A stretch of 64,000 bases of DNA, taken from positions 1 through 64,000 of the forward strand of contig NZ_RBCI01000009.1 in NCBI RefSeq assembly GCF_003628535.1, written 5' to 3'. The notes below the pieces were generated by a model that saw nothing but the letters and a program-made list of their open reading frames with translations, had not been told where the DNA came from and did no database searches. Numbering within the stretch: position 1 is the stretch's first letter; each line of letters starts with the position of its first letter. This document shows positions 35,981 through 44,471 of the stretch, in pieces. The DNA is from Flavisolibacter nicotianae. Lineage in GTDB: Bacteria; Bacteroidota; Bacteroidia; Chitinophagales; Chitinophagaceae. The translations under genes were made by a program, and so were the position numbers.

Positions 35981-37999
35981 CTACTTCGTCAAAGCCGTTG
36001 TGGTTCCATCAGCCTTCAACGTTACGGTATATTTTTTTTGATTCAACGCCATGTGCAGCACCTCCCCTTTATGCAACGGGTCGCTCACAAAAAGACTGTT
36101 GCCCACCAGCTGTACGAGGCAGGGCTTGTCGACGGTGAGCCACGTTGCACGATCGACCTGCAATGTGGCGTTGGCATAAAAAGCTGCCATCACATTCTTG
36201 TTTTGAAACACCACTGCCTGGCAATGACCGGTGTTTGCCAGGACCTTCCAGGTTGGATGCGCCACCAGTGATTTTACCGCATCCGCGCTGGTGCACGACG
36301 CCAGCACATAACCTGTTGCCGGCTCCGATGGACTGTGATACAGGAGCGGCAGAAAAACACTGTCCTGCACCGGTGGAGCAACGATCGACTGGTTGATAGC
36401 GCTCCAGGTACCAGTTCTTTTTTCCAGTTCAAGCTTTATCGTAGATGGCCTGAGCGGAATGTAGGCAAATTGCGCATGGTAGATCCACCGGGTGTCGGGC
36501 AGCAAAAAGCGGCCACCCTGGCGACCATCGAACCGGCGATGATTCGTCATCACCGGACCCTGCCACCGGCATTGATCCAGCGCCGTGAAGATGCTATCGG
36601 TAATGTTTTGCCCGGTCAACCCGGCGACCAGGCAAACCGTAAGATTTTGATCGGAAGCCCAAAATTTGTGCGCAGCGAGTGTTTTCCCCGCTCCTTCCAG
36701 CCCATAGACCATCGCCGTCGCACCCGTGCGGCCATCCGTTACACTTCCCGCAAAACTGTTGCGAACAATGGTCAAATCGCTGCCTGCATTGGTGATGCCC
36801 GGCAGGAAATTCCAGTCCCAGACAGGCAGCAGGTTGAAATATTCCGTTCCGTTTCGAACCAGGTAGGTATCGCCGTTGTTCAGCAAGCGTCCTTTTAAAT
36901 TTTCCGAAATGATCGATTCACTGGGCAGTGTTCTGTCGGAAATTGTTTTGACGAAAACGCTGAAGTCGTTTTGCTGGTAGGCGGCAAAATCCGAGTACGG
37001 ATAATAGCGAAACCCACGTAAAAAAGGGCCCGTGCCGTTTTGCTGTCCCGCAATTGCATCGAATTGCGGTTTATGTTGCGGATCGAGTTCGCGCAGGTAG
37101 GGTAATAACGAACGAAGGTCGGCATAGGTCAGCGCATTGATTCGTGTCGCAGACCGGTCGATGGTGCCCGGAACAACGTAGATCCCTCTTGCCATCCACT
37201 GCCAGCCTTTCAACACAAAATCGGTGAGAATGCGAATTTTTTCCTGCTCAAAGGCCCATTTGCTGTTTCGCAATTCCCAAGCGATACGCACGGCTTCACT
37301 TAAAAACGACGAGCCATAAGAATGCGTTTGCAGCCTGGCTTCGTGCTGGTGGAAACTGTAGTCTGGCTGGATGCCCTCGTCCGTTGACACCTTAATTTCC
37401 CGGGCAATCAACTGACTGGTTTTAGCCACCAGGTCTTCATCATGGTTCAACAAACCGAAATGCATTCCCAGGTCGGCACTCCAGATCATATTGGCGCCTG
37501 TACCTTTTACTTTGTGCTGTGCAAAAACCTCCATTGCACGATGAAATTGCTCCGAGCTTAAATGATCCCGTGTGAGGACGAGAATATTGCGCATGCTTCG
37601 CGGCACGCCGATTTCGTTGTGCCACCAGTTCCGGTTCTGGTAGCGCTTTTCCAGCCAGTGATCCAGCGACTGGCTCAGTACTGCCCAGAGTGAAGCATTT
37701 TGATAAAAAGCGGATGCGGGATCGGCCCACGCATAGGCCAGTGTTTCCACCCGTCCGAGGTGACCCATGACCTGCCAGCTGGCGGAACTGGTGTCATTGT
37801 AATTTACTTCGGTCCATTGCTTTGCAGGGGAGTAGTGCGCAACATAAACAGCCACGGCAGAATCCAAAACCCGGAGGTTCACCGATCGGAAAAGATACAG
37901 GCGGTAGTTCGAAAGGATGCTGTCCATTTCGGGTTCGGAACGGCTGAATACGGAGGTCGAAAACACGAGTAAATGCAAAGCAAGCAAAACGACACGCAT
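35981..37999 (-). CDS. Polysaccharide lyase family 8 enzyme, exported
   Basis: 672 residues, signal peptide about 1-19. The N-terminal alpha/alpha toroid carries NRNWWHNEIGVPRSM (about 122-136) and the catalytic set of PL8: Asn in GTGANMIW (N170), His in DYSFHQH (H217) and Tyr in THSYGSSF (Y228). Beta-sandwich domains follow. PL8 enzymes cut a uronic acid linkage by beta-elimination, known on hyaluronan, chondroitin and xanthan, giving 4,5-unsaturated uronates. A KdgF-type protein directly upstream (62 bases) handles just such products. The presence of a PL8 in a rhamnosidase/GH28 locus is unusual, and its true polymer is open; a glucuronate-containing plant or bacterial gum is the best guess. 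Confidence 0.86.
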   Translation of the reverse strand: MRVVLLALHLLVFSTSVFSRSEPEMDSILSNYRLYLFRSVNLRVLDSAVAVYVAHYSPAKQWTEVNYNDTSSASWQVMGHLGRVETLAYAWADPASAFYQNASLWAVLSQSLDHWLEKRYQNRNWWHNEIGVPRSMRNILVLTRDHLSSEQFHRAMEVFAQHKVKGTGANMIWSADLGMHFGLLNHDEDLVAKTSQLIAREIKVSTDEGIQPDYSFHQHEARLQTHSYGSSFLSEAVRIAWELRNSKWAFEQEKIRILTDFVLKGWQWMARGIYVVPGTIDRSATRINALTYADLRSLLPYLRELDPQHKPQFDAIAGQQNGTGPFLRGFRYYPYSDFAAYQQNDFSVFVKTISDRTLPSESIISENLKGRLLNNGDTYLVRNGTEYFNLLPVWDWNFLPGITNAGSDLTIVRNSFAGSVTDGRTGATAMVYGLEGAGKTLAAHKFWASDQNLTVCLVAGLTGQNITDSIFTALDQCRWQGPVMTNHRRFDGRQGGRFLLPDTRWIYHAQFAYIPLRPSTIKLELEKRTGTWSAINQSIVAPPVQDSVFLPLLYHSPSEPATGYVLASCTSADAVKSLVAHPTWKVLANTGHCQAVVFQNKNVMAAFYANATLQVDRATWLTVDKPCLVQLVGNSLFVSDPLHKGEVLHMALNQKKYTVTLKADGTTTALTK

Positions 38000-38061
38000 A
38001 AAAAATAGTATTCGTTACGACAAGAAAAAAACCGCCATCCGGGAAACTAGGCAAACAAAAA

Positions 38062-38409
38062 TCAGATCAAAAAATCTTCGCGTTGCGGTGTAAATACATC
38101 TATCAGCACACCGGCTTCAAGACAATGGCAGCCGTGTTCAACGTTCGACGGAACATAAAATCCGTCGCCACCCCGGAGTGTCTTTTTTTCGCCGCCGATG
38201 ATCACCTCGAAAACGCCACTTTCCACGTAGGAAACCTGTATGTGCGGGTGGTTGTGCAAAGCGCCGACGGCATCCTTTTCAAACAGCACTTTTACCATCA
38301 TCACCTGGTCGCCATACCCGAAAATTTGCCGTTGAATACCGGGGCCGGCCGGCTGCCAGTCGATCTCCTTGTTTACCTGGAAGATGTTTTCATTTTTGTT
38401 TGTTTCCAT
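38062..38409 (-). CDS. kdgF: KdgF-like cupin, unsaturated uronate ring-opening protein
   Basis: 115 residues from ATG 38409 (the longer frame is poorly conserved-looking at its start). A single cupin with metal ligands in LHNHPHIQVSY (H52, H54, Q58) and EHGCH (H92). The C-terminus reads VLIDVFTPQREDFLI, which is the hallmark ending of KdgF. KdgF catalyses linearisation of 4,5-unsaturated galacturonate or related monouronates to the keto acid used by the KduI/KduD path. Its place next to the PL8 lyase fits exactly. No signal peptide, so cytoplasmic. No kduI, kduD or kdgK is present in the window. Confidence 0.88.
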   Translation of the reverse strand: METNKNENIFQVNKEIDWQPAGPGIQRQIFGYGDQVMMVKVLFEKDAVGALHNHPHIQVSYVESGVFEVIIGGEKKTLRGGDGFYVPSNVEHGCHCLEAGVLIDVFTPQREDFLI

Positions 38410-38852
38410 AAATCCTGCTTTATCGATCCGAAAAAAGGTTAGCTGTCGTTGGTGCTGGTGCGGCAGAAATAACTGCCAGGACTTTCTGCATTCCACACAA
38501 GCAATCATTTCGGGCATTGTTTTAACACGCTGAACAAAGCGTTGTAATGTTCAAAGCGAAAATCACGTTTTTCAAGATAAAAACGGATTCCTTTTCAACT
38601 ATCCTGCACCATCGGGCCGACGACTCTGGCTTTAGTTGCTCACTCCCAAAACGCAGCACATTGTTGGAGATTCATTTTCCATTTCCTGCTGTTGAAGTGC
38701 ATTTCTATCACCATTTTTTTTACGCCAGGAAGGTACCGTTAATGAAATAACGTCTCTCCCGCCAACGTTTCGCCGTCACATTTCATTTGCTTTCCATAAC
38801 TTTCATTTTCACAAATGCCCGGACCGGGCTTGATTTCCAGACGTAACCATCC
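38410..38852. other. Intergenic region between kdgF and hypothetical gene
   Basis: 443 bases without a supported gene. It must hold the start of the leftward transcript for kdgF and PL8 and of the rightward small hypothetical. No structured RNA or perfect promoter pair was recognised. Confidence 0.35.
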
Positions 38853-39215
38853 ATGACGCCAACTTATTTTTACAGGGTTGATGAATTTGTCGCCACTTCA
38901 GGCAGAGGTGAAAGAAAAGAAGAGTCGTTCTCACATTCGCTGGATTTCCATTTCGACTCGCTTGCAGAAAGCAAAAAACAGGCATATGAATATTATACCG
39001 ACAGGCTGTTGTTTCTCGCCAAGGAAAGCGATTATTTTTTGCCGTTCACACCAGCTACAGATGCCAGTCCCGGCCTGATTGCCGCCTATTCGCTCACCCT
39101 TTATTTTGTAGAATGCTATGACGAAGAGGAGTATTACCTGCATGGCCTTGAAGGTGTGGATGACGACGAAAAAAGGCGGGCTGGTGAAATTGAAGCGGAG
39201 GTTTTTGCCCTGTAA
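38853..39215 (+). CDS. Hypothetical acidic protein
   Basis: 120 residues, no signal peptide or membrane segment, rich in Glu, Asp and Tyr (for example FVECYDEEEYYLHGLEGVDDDEKRR near the C-terminal half, split here in words). No family recognised. The composition (acidic, soluble) and normal start suggest a true gene rather than a shadow, and no gene on the other strand overlaps it. It stands alone between kdgF and the T9SS cargo gene with gaps of over 400 bases on both sides. Function unknown. Confidence 0.6.
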   Translation: MTPTYFYRVDEFVATSGRGERKEESFSHSLDFHFDSLAESKKQAYEYYTDRLLFLAKESDYFLPFTPATDASPGLIAAYSLTLYFVECYDEEEYYLHGLEGVDDDEKRRAGEIEAEVFAL

Positions 39216-39617
39216 CAATCAGCCTCACTGCTGCGAATCGTCATTCACCGTGAAAAAATAAAACAACTAACGGAAAAGAGGATACGTTTTTAAAACGTTC
39301 GCCTCCTGAAAAAAAATTTTTCCTGCTGATTTGCAAATTTGAAATTCAGGGTTTATGTTTGCTCTCAAGCTACACCATCTGATCCGCCCTATCCTTCTCA
39401 AAGACCTCCTGATCTAATTTCCATTTTACCATTTTTTTGAATAGAGAATTCTATTCCTGTCTTGCTGTACCTATTGACTACCGCCGTTCGTTTATCGATC
39501 CGACCATCCTATCAATGTCCGCACATATCTCCAATCCGATGAGCCCCCAATACTGGATGTAACCAAAACATCATACATCGATTTAACGGCATTTGTAAAC
39601 TATCAAAAAAAGTTTTT
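39216..39617. other. Intergenic region upstream of the T9SS cargo gene
   Basis: 402 bases without a supported open frame. It carries a good Bacteroidota promoter at 39330-39361, which would give a 5' leader of about 250 bases; no known riboswitch or leader RNA was recognised in that leader. Confidence 0.4.
39330..39361 (+). promoter_or_regulatory. Promoter of the T9SS cargo gene
   Basis: TTTG at 39330-39333, then exactly 20 bases, then TATGTTTG at 39354-39361. This is a full match to the Bacteroidota TTTG / TAnnTTTG pair. Transcription would begin near 39367, leaving about 250 bases of leader before the ATG at 39618. Confidence 0.6.
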
Positions 39618-41051
39618 ATGAAAAAACTGCTACTCTCCTGTGCCCTTTTGGCATCAACCTTCGCTTTCAACAAACTGAATGCACAATGTACCGTCACCCA
39701 ACCGGCGGTGTCAAACATCCGCAAATCCGGTTGCAGCTTTACGTTTGACCTGAGCTTTAACCTGACCGGAAACGGTGGCAACAAGGTAACGGCCCTGTAC
39801 TTGTACAGCACGGCCGATTACAATGCACTCCCAGCAAATTTTTATGGCAACGACAACCACGTTCCGACTTCTGCTGAACTGAATGCCGCCAAGGCGCTGG
39901 CAACGATCAAGATCAACAAAGACAGCGCACTGACTGTGTACAACTACCAGAAATCCGGTAATTCTTTTGAACGTCCTGCCAGCATGGAAGGCGGGTTGAC
40001 GTACAATATTGATCCTTCAGGTCAAATAACCGTCAAAGATGTAACGGTTACGTTTACCGATTGCGCCAGCCTGATCACGCTGAAGGCAGACGTCATTTCT
40101 TCACAGTCGCCTGACTTAAGTAGCATTGGCTGTCTGTCAAAAGGTCTGGCCTTTTCGCCCAACGAACCGATTATCAGGGCGCTGAGCAAAGGTTGTGGTG
40201 CAAGCCGCCTGGTAACGACCACCTTCATTACCACCCAGGCCCGTTCGATTGGCTTCCGGCTTTATAAAGATGTAGCGCCGGTTGGTGTATTCACTGCAGA
40301 CGATACACTCGCTGCCAACGCCGTAAGCCCGGTTTACTACACAACCACCACGTTCAACAGCGCTACGAACGACTACCGCTCTGTTGGCGATTATGCCTAC
40401 AGCGTTCAGCCGGGAGAGCAATTCAATGTTTGGGTTGTTGCCAACACACCTGGCATTCCCAACGTGTCGACTGCCTATGCCACCAACACTTGTGCACCGC
40501 TTGCCGCTAATTTCCGTTCCATCTCCGCGGCCCGCATCAAGCAAAATGTTGCCGTGAAATGGGAAACAGCCATGGAAGAAAACAGTCGCGGATTTTATGT
40601 ACAGCGTCAACTGGGCACCAGCGAATGGCAGAATGTAGCCTTCGTGGCTTCCCAGGCGATGAACGGTTCCAGCGCCAGCCTGCTATCATATGCATACACA
40701 GATTTCAATCCTGCAAAGGGTATCAGCCAATACCGCATCCAGCAAGTGAGCTTCGATGGTAAAACCAGCATTTCCGAGATCCGCTCGGTGCGCAGCGAAG
40801 ACCTGGCCGGCAAAGTGGTTGTTTACCCCAACCCGACAACCAATGGAAAAGTCAACCTGGCATTTGAAACTGCAAACGAAAAAGACGTTGTTGTCAGCGA
40901 TATGGCTGGCCGCGTTGTGAAGAAATTCAGCAACGTACGTTCCAACAACCTGGTAATTGAAAACCTGAACGAAGGATTTTACACGATCCAAATCCTGGAT
41001 AAAACCAACTCAACTTCAAGCATCGAAAAAGTTGTGGTAAAACAGCAGTAG
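39618..41051 (+). CDS. Secreted protein with T9SS type A sorting domain
   Basis: 477 residues. Signal peptide about 1-22 (ends NKLNAQ). The last about 75 residues form a Por-type sorting domain: VVYPNPTTNGKVNLAF, VSDMAGRVVKKF, VIENLNEGFYTIQIL, ending KVVVKQQ. That targets the protein to the type IX secretion system. The middle part, residues about 25-390, has repeated beta-rich segments without a recognised domain. Secreted or surface role is likely, but no catalytic motif is seen. A terminator follows at 41075. Upstream gap and promoter as described. Not linked to neighbouring genes by spacing. Confidence 0.88.
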   Translation: MKKLLLSCALLASTFAFNKLNAQCTVTQPAVSNIRKSGCSFTFDLSFNLTGNGGNKVTALYLYSTADYNALPANFYGNDNHVPTSAELNAAKALATIKINKDSALTVYNYQKSGNSFERPASMEGGLTYNIDPSGQITVKDVTVTFTDCASLITLKADVISSQSPDLSSIGCLSKGLAFSPNEPIIRALSKGCGASRLVTTTFITTQARSIGFRLYKDVAPVGVFTADDTLAANAVSPVYYTTTTFNSATNDYRSVGDYAYSVQPGEQFNVWVVANTPGIPNVSTAYATNTCAPLAANFRSISAARIKQNVAVKWETAMEENSRGFYVQRQLGTSEWQNVAFVASQAMNGSSASLLSYAYTDFNPAKGISQYRIQQVSFDGKTSISEIRSVRSEDLAGKVVVYPNPTTNGKVNLAFETANEKDVVVSDMAGRVVKKFSNVRSNNLVIENLNEGFYTIQILDKTNSTSSIEKVVVKQQ

Positions 41052-41074
41052 TTTCAATGCCTATAATTCAAGAC

Positions 41075-41108
41075 AAGGGTGGCTCTTCGTGGCCACCCTT
41101 CCCTTTTT
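41075..41108 (+). terminator. Intrinsic terminator after the T9SS cargo gene
   Basis: AAGGGTGGC (41075-41083) pairs with GCCACCCTT (41092-41100) around an 8-base loop, followed by CCCTTTTTA. The stem begins 24 bases after the stop codon. Confidence 0.8.
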
Positions 41109-41281
41109 ATATGCTTTACCTGCCGGCGCTGACACTGTAATCCGCCAATTTACCGTCTCCGAAAACGCAAGGCAAATGACTTTCGCTATACCCGGCACTC
41201 CCGCCGGAAACTACGCCGCAGGGCCGATTTGAAATTTTCACCTGCATAAAACAGTATTTTCTTCAATTTTGCGACTTATCA

Positions 41282-42346
41282 ATGAATGCAGAATCGTTGT
41301 CGCAACAGACCAGTATGAAAGACATGCACGACCGGGTGAAAACTTTTTCTTCCAAGCAACCCTTTGCGCTGGAGACCGGCGCCGTGCTTCCCGAACTGAC
41401 AATCGCCTATCACACCTGGGGGCAACTCAACGAAGGCGGTGATAATGTGATCTGGGTTTGCCACGCCCTGACGGCAAACTCCAACGCCAGGGAATGGTGG
41501 CCCAACTTAATCGGGCCGGGACTGGTGTTTGATACCAACCGGTATTTTGTTGTTTGCGCCAACATCCTGGGCTCCTGTTACGGTACAACGGGGCCTTCCA
41601 GCATCAATCCGGAAACAGGTCAGCCATATTTTTATTCATTTCCCTTTATCACCATCCGCGACATGGTCAATGCCCACGACCTGCTTCGCAAACACCTGGG
41701 TATCCAAAAAATTCATTTGCTCGCCGGGGGCAGCATGGGCGGTTACCAGGTGCTCGAATGGGCCGTAAAAGCGCCGGCGCTGTGCGAACACCTTTTTCTT
41801 ATCACCACTTCGGCGCGGGAAAGTGCCTGGGGTATTGCTATTCATACAGCCCAACGCATGGCCATCGAAACCGACAGCACCTGGAAAGAAGGCCGGGAAT
41901 CGGACGGCCTGAACGGCCTGAAAGTCGCCCGGGCCATCGGTATGCTGACGTACCGGAGCTACGACTCGTTTGTAAAAACGCAAACGGATCACAACAACGA
42001 GAAGGTTGACGGTTTTATGGCCTCGTCCTATATTCAATACCAGGGCGAAAAGCTGGCCAACCGCTTTACGGCGCACAGCTACTGGCACCTGAGCAAGGCA
42101 CTGGACTCCCACAACCTTGCACGGGGAAGAGGAGAAATGAACGAGGTGCTGAAAAGCATCAGCGCCAAAACGCTGGTGATGGGCATCGAATCCGATCTTT
42201 TGTGCCCGGTGAAAGAGCTTGTTTTTCTCGCCGAACAGATTCCATCGGCCCAGTTGATCACCATCGGATCGCTTTACGGGCACGACGGCTTCCTGGTGGA
42301 AACAGCAGCCATCAGTCAACATCTCTCGCAATGGTTATACGCTTAA
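41282..42346 (+). CDS. metX: Homoserine O-acetyltransferase
   Basis: 354 residues, alpha/beta hydrolase fold. CHALTANSNAREWW gives the oxyanion region, the nucleophile Ser is S151 in AGGSMGGYQV, and the Asp and His of the triad lie in MGIESDLLCPV and YGHDGFL. The family acetylates homoserine with acetyl-CoA in methionine synthesis; succinyl use cannot be excluded because specificity depends on a few residues. It is followed after 16 bases by a PLP-dependent sulfhydrylase, so the two form a methionine operon. ATG 41282 is taken; a Met 12 codons on (MKDMHDRV) is an alternative. No SAM riboswitch was recognised upstream. Confidence 0.92.
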   Translation: MNAESLSQQTSMKDMHDRVKTFSSKQPFALETGAVLPELTIAYHTWGQLNEGGDNVIWVCHALTANSNAREWWPNLIGPGLVFDTNRYFVVCANILGSCYGTTGPSSINPETGQPYFYSFPFITIRDMVNAHDLLRKHLGIQKIHLLAGGSMGGYQVLEWAVKAPALCEHLFLITTSARESAWGIAIHTAQRMAIETDSTWKEGRESDGLNGLKVARAIGMLTYRSYDSFVKTQTDHNNEKVDGFMASSYIQYQGEKLANRFTAHSYWHLSKALDSHNLARGRGEMNEVLKSISAKTLVMGIESDLLCPVKELVFLAEQIPSAQLITIGSLYGHDGFLVETAAISQHLSQWLYA

Positions 42347-42362
42347 CACAAACACACGTACA

Positions 42363-43532
42363 ATGAACCAACACCGCATAACAAAAGCCATCCGCAGCCA
42401 AGTAGAACGCACCAACGAAATGGAGCACTCCTCGCCCCTTTTTCTGACCAGCTCTTTTTGTTTTGAGAATGCCGAAGACATGCGGGCCGCCTTTGCCGAC
42501 GAAACAGACGACAATATTTACAGCCGTTTTTCCAATCCCAGCGTGCAGGAGTTTGTGAACCGGGTTTGCATTATGGAAGGTGCGGAAGCCGGCTTTGCCA
42601 CCGCTTCGGGGATGAGTGCCGTTTTTGCTTCGTTTATGGCCCTGCTGAAACAGGGCGACCACTTGCTTGCCTGCAATGCCATCTTCGGCAGCACACATAC
42701 CGTCATCACCAAATACCTCCCCAAATACGGAATTGAACACACGTATTTTAAAGCCGACAAACCCGAAGAATGGGAATCACTGATCCGGCCCACGACCAGG
42801 ATGATCTATGTGGAAACTCCAACCAATCCCGGGTTGGATATCCTCGATCTTTCGGCCCTGAGCGCCCTGGCTAAGAAACACAACCTTATTCTGAACGTTG
42901 ACAACTGCTTTGCCACGCCGGTCTCGCAACAACCCATCCTGTTGGGCGCCGACCTCGTGGTGCATTCGGCCACCAAGTGGCTCGACGGGCAAGGCCGGGT
43001 TCTGGGCGGCGTCGTTGTAGGCCGCAAAGACCTTATTAAAGATATTTACCTGTTTTGCCGCAGCACGGGCCCCGCCATGTCTCCCTTCAATGCCTGGGTG
43101 CTGAGCAAAAGCATGGAAACACTGGAAGTTCGAATGGAGCGCCATGCCTCCAACGCACTTTACCTGGCTGAAGCGCTTTCAAACCATCCGAAATTAAACT
43201 GGATCAAATACCCTTTTCTTTCGTCCCACCCGCAACATGCCATTGCCAAAAAACAAATGCGGGACGGCGGTGGGATTGTTTGCTTTGAACTGAGCGGCGG
43301 CCTGGAGGCAGGACGAACGTTCCTCAATTCCCTGCAGATGCTTTCGCTGACGGCGAATCTTGGCGACACACGCAGCATTGTTTCGCACCCGGCCAGCACC
43401 ACGCATGCCAAACTAACGGAGGAAGAACGGCAAACCGTTGGCATTACGCCGGGGCTTATCCGTATTTCCGTTGGCCTCGAAAACAAGGACGACATTCTGA
43501 ACGACATCTTGCAGGCACTGAACCGTCTTTAA
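42363..43532 (+). CDS. metZ: O-acetyl/O-succinylhomoserine sulfhydrylase (Cys/Met PLP family)
   Basis: 389 residues. PLP is bound by the Lys in HSATKWLDGQGRVLGG (K205). Other family marks: NIYSRFSNPSVQEF, FATASGMSAVFASF and VETPTNPGLDILDL. The enzyme joins sulfide to acetylated or succinylated homoserine to give homocysteine. The metX-metZ order 16 bases apart indicates direct sulfhydrylation rather than the cystathionine route. MetB and MetC share the fold, but the missing second gene and the metX link favour the sulfhydrylase. The link to sulfide chemistry elsewhere in the window (persulfide oxidation at 11 kb) is interesting but has no genetic connection. Confidence 0.9.
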   Translation: MNQHRITKAIRSQVERTNEMEHSSPLFLTSSFCFENAEDMRAAFADETDDNIYSRFSNPSVQEFVNRVCIMEGAEAGFATASGMSAVFASFMALLKQGDHLLACNAIFGSTHTVITKYLPKYGIEHTYFKADKPEEWESLIRPTTRMIYVETPTNPGLDILDLSALSALAKKHNLILNVDNCFATPVSQQPILLGADLVVHSATKWLDGQGRVLGGVVVGRKDLIKDIYLFCRSTGPAMSPFNAWVLSKSMETLEVRMERHASNALYLAEALSNHPKLNWIKYPFLSSHPQHAIAKKQMRDGGGIVCFELSGGLEAGRTFLNSLQMLSLTANLGDTRSIVSHPASTTHAKLTEEERQTVGITPGLIRISVGLENKDDILNDILQALNRL

Positions 43533-43770
43533 TCATTTGCTGTTGGCAGAAAACGTACACGGCAAACGGGGAGAATTTCCCTGCAGGCTGCCCCGTTGAC
43601 TGATATGTGTAGAACCGGACTTACCGGCATTTCCACACTCTGGCAAATATCTTCCTCTGTTTTTCCGTCGTTTCACGGAGTTTCACTCCATTTCAGGCAG
43701 AGACAAACTGGCACAATTACTGTACAGATTGTTGTTATATGAACCATTTTTTAGCCTAAATTGTGTTTGC

Positions 43771-44070
43771 ATGTTCAACTCTACCGATTTTTATCAACTC
43801 AGCTATCAACAACAAGCAGATGTGCTTTTATCCGATGCGACCTTTTTGCTATCCCGGATTGAGGACAGCTTTATCGTTGATCTTTACGAACTGGACCACC
43901 TCCTGGTAGAAGTTTTTTACCAGAAAGAAAATGAGGATCTTGTTTCCGTGATGGCTTATAATTCGTCGGAGAAACTACGGGCTTTGACAAATGGCGCAAA
44001 CCTGAAACCACGCCTGACCTTTAAACAGGGTGGTTCACCTTACTCTTCTCACGCAGAGTTTTATGCATAA
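43771..44070 (+). CDS. Small hypothetical protein
   Basis: 99 residues from ATG 43771; a longer upstream frame is possible. No signal peptide, membrane helix or known motif. The N-terminal half is hydrophobic-alternating and acidic (VDLYELDHLLVEVFYQKENED). It stands alone between metZ and the terminator at 44071. Its stop codon overlaps the A-run of that terminator. Function unknown; reality is supported only by the isolated position, the length and the normal composition. Confidence 0.55.
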   Translation: MFNSTDFYQLSYQQQADVLLSDATFLLSRIEDSFIVDLYELDHLLVEVFYQKENEDLVSVMAYNSSEKLRALTNGANLKPRLTFKQGGSPYSSHAEFYA

Positions 44071-44094
44071 AAAAATCCCGCCTCTCGGCGGGAT
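44069..44094 (-). terminator. Strong minus-strand terminator
   Basis: Stem of 8 pairs, ATCCCGCC (44075-44082) with GGCGGGAT (44087-44094), loop of 4. On the minus strand the stem is followed by seven T (44075-44069). The plus strand lacks a clear T-run. So it terminates leftward transcription, although the adjacent gene at 43771 reads rightward. Confidence 0.75.
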
Positions 44095-44284
44095 AATAAT
44101 TTCAGGCGGTTTTTGGTACGTGTAACTTAGTTTTCATCTGATTGGACGCCTGTGTTTTTCATAAGAATGGATTTGTTTTCGGGTACAAAACTAAAAACGG
44201 ACGTAACGAGTAAAAGTCCTGGTTTTCGAAGGATTTGGATGGTTGGTTTTCTTTGGATATCGGCTCACCGCTTTCGCAATGATC
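44071..44284 (-). ncRNA. Candidate small RNA of about 210 nt between promoter and terminator
   Basis: A minus-strand unit from a promoter at 44320-44290 (TTG, 20 bases, TACTTTTG) to the strong terminator at 44094-44069. No reading frame longer than 11 codons with a plausible ribosome site is present. A second -7-like element TAGTTTTG (44193-44186) could give a shorter transcript. The neighbouring gene on this strand has its own terminator at 44425, so this unit is separate. No match to a known RNA class (6S, tmRNA, RNase P) was recognised. It is inferred from signals only. Confidence 0.4.
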
Positions 44285-44289
44285 TGGTA

Positions 44290-44320
44290 CAAAAGTAAGC
44301 TGGCCGCACGACCTGTACAA
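44290..44320 (-). promoter_or_regulatory. Promoter of the candidate small RNA
   Basis: Minus strand: TTG at 44320-44318, spacer of 20, TACTTTTG at 44297-44290. Same spacing as the T9SS cargo promoter at 39330. It points away from the L,D-transpeptidase gene, into a stretch without coding frames. Confidence 0.5.
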
Positions 44321-44424
44321 TTGCGCTTTTTCTCTTTTTTCACCCTATGGTTATTACGCCAACCCGGGTAAACAACCCACCCCTCTACAAGCAGTTATAC
44401 GGCACGTAATAGCGTATTTTTACG

Positions 44425-44450
44425 AAAAAAGCAGCCCGGTGTCGGACTGC
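44425..44450 (-). terminator. Terminator of the L,D-transpeptidase/TonB gene
   Basis: Imperfect hairpin GCAG-C-CCG / CGG-A-CTGC (44431-44450) with a six-base T-run on the minus strand (44430-44425), 22 bases after the stop codon of the leftward gene. Confidence 0.65.
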
Positions 44451-44471
44451 TTCTCTTCAATGTATTGTTTT

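Noticed and set aside
41109-41281. Possible SAM riboswitch before metX
   Set aside because: Checked because of the methionine operon, but no conserved stem pattern or terminator/anti-terminator pair could be seen.
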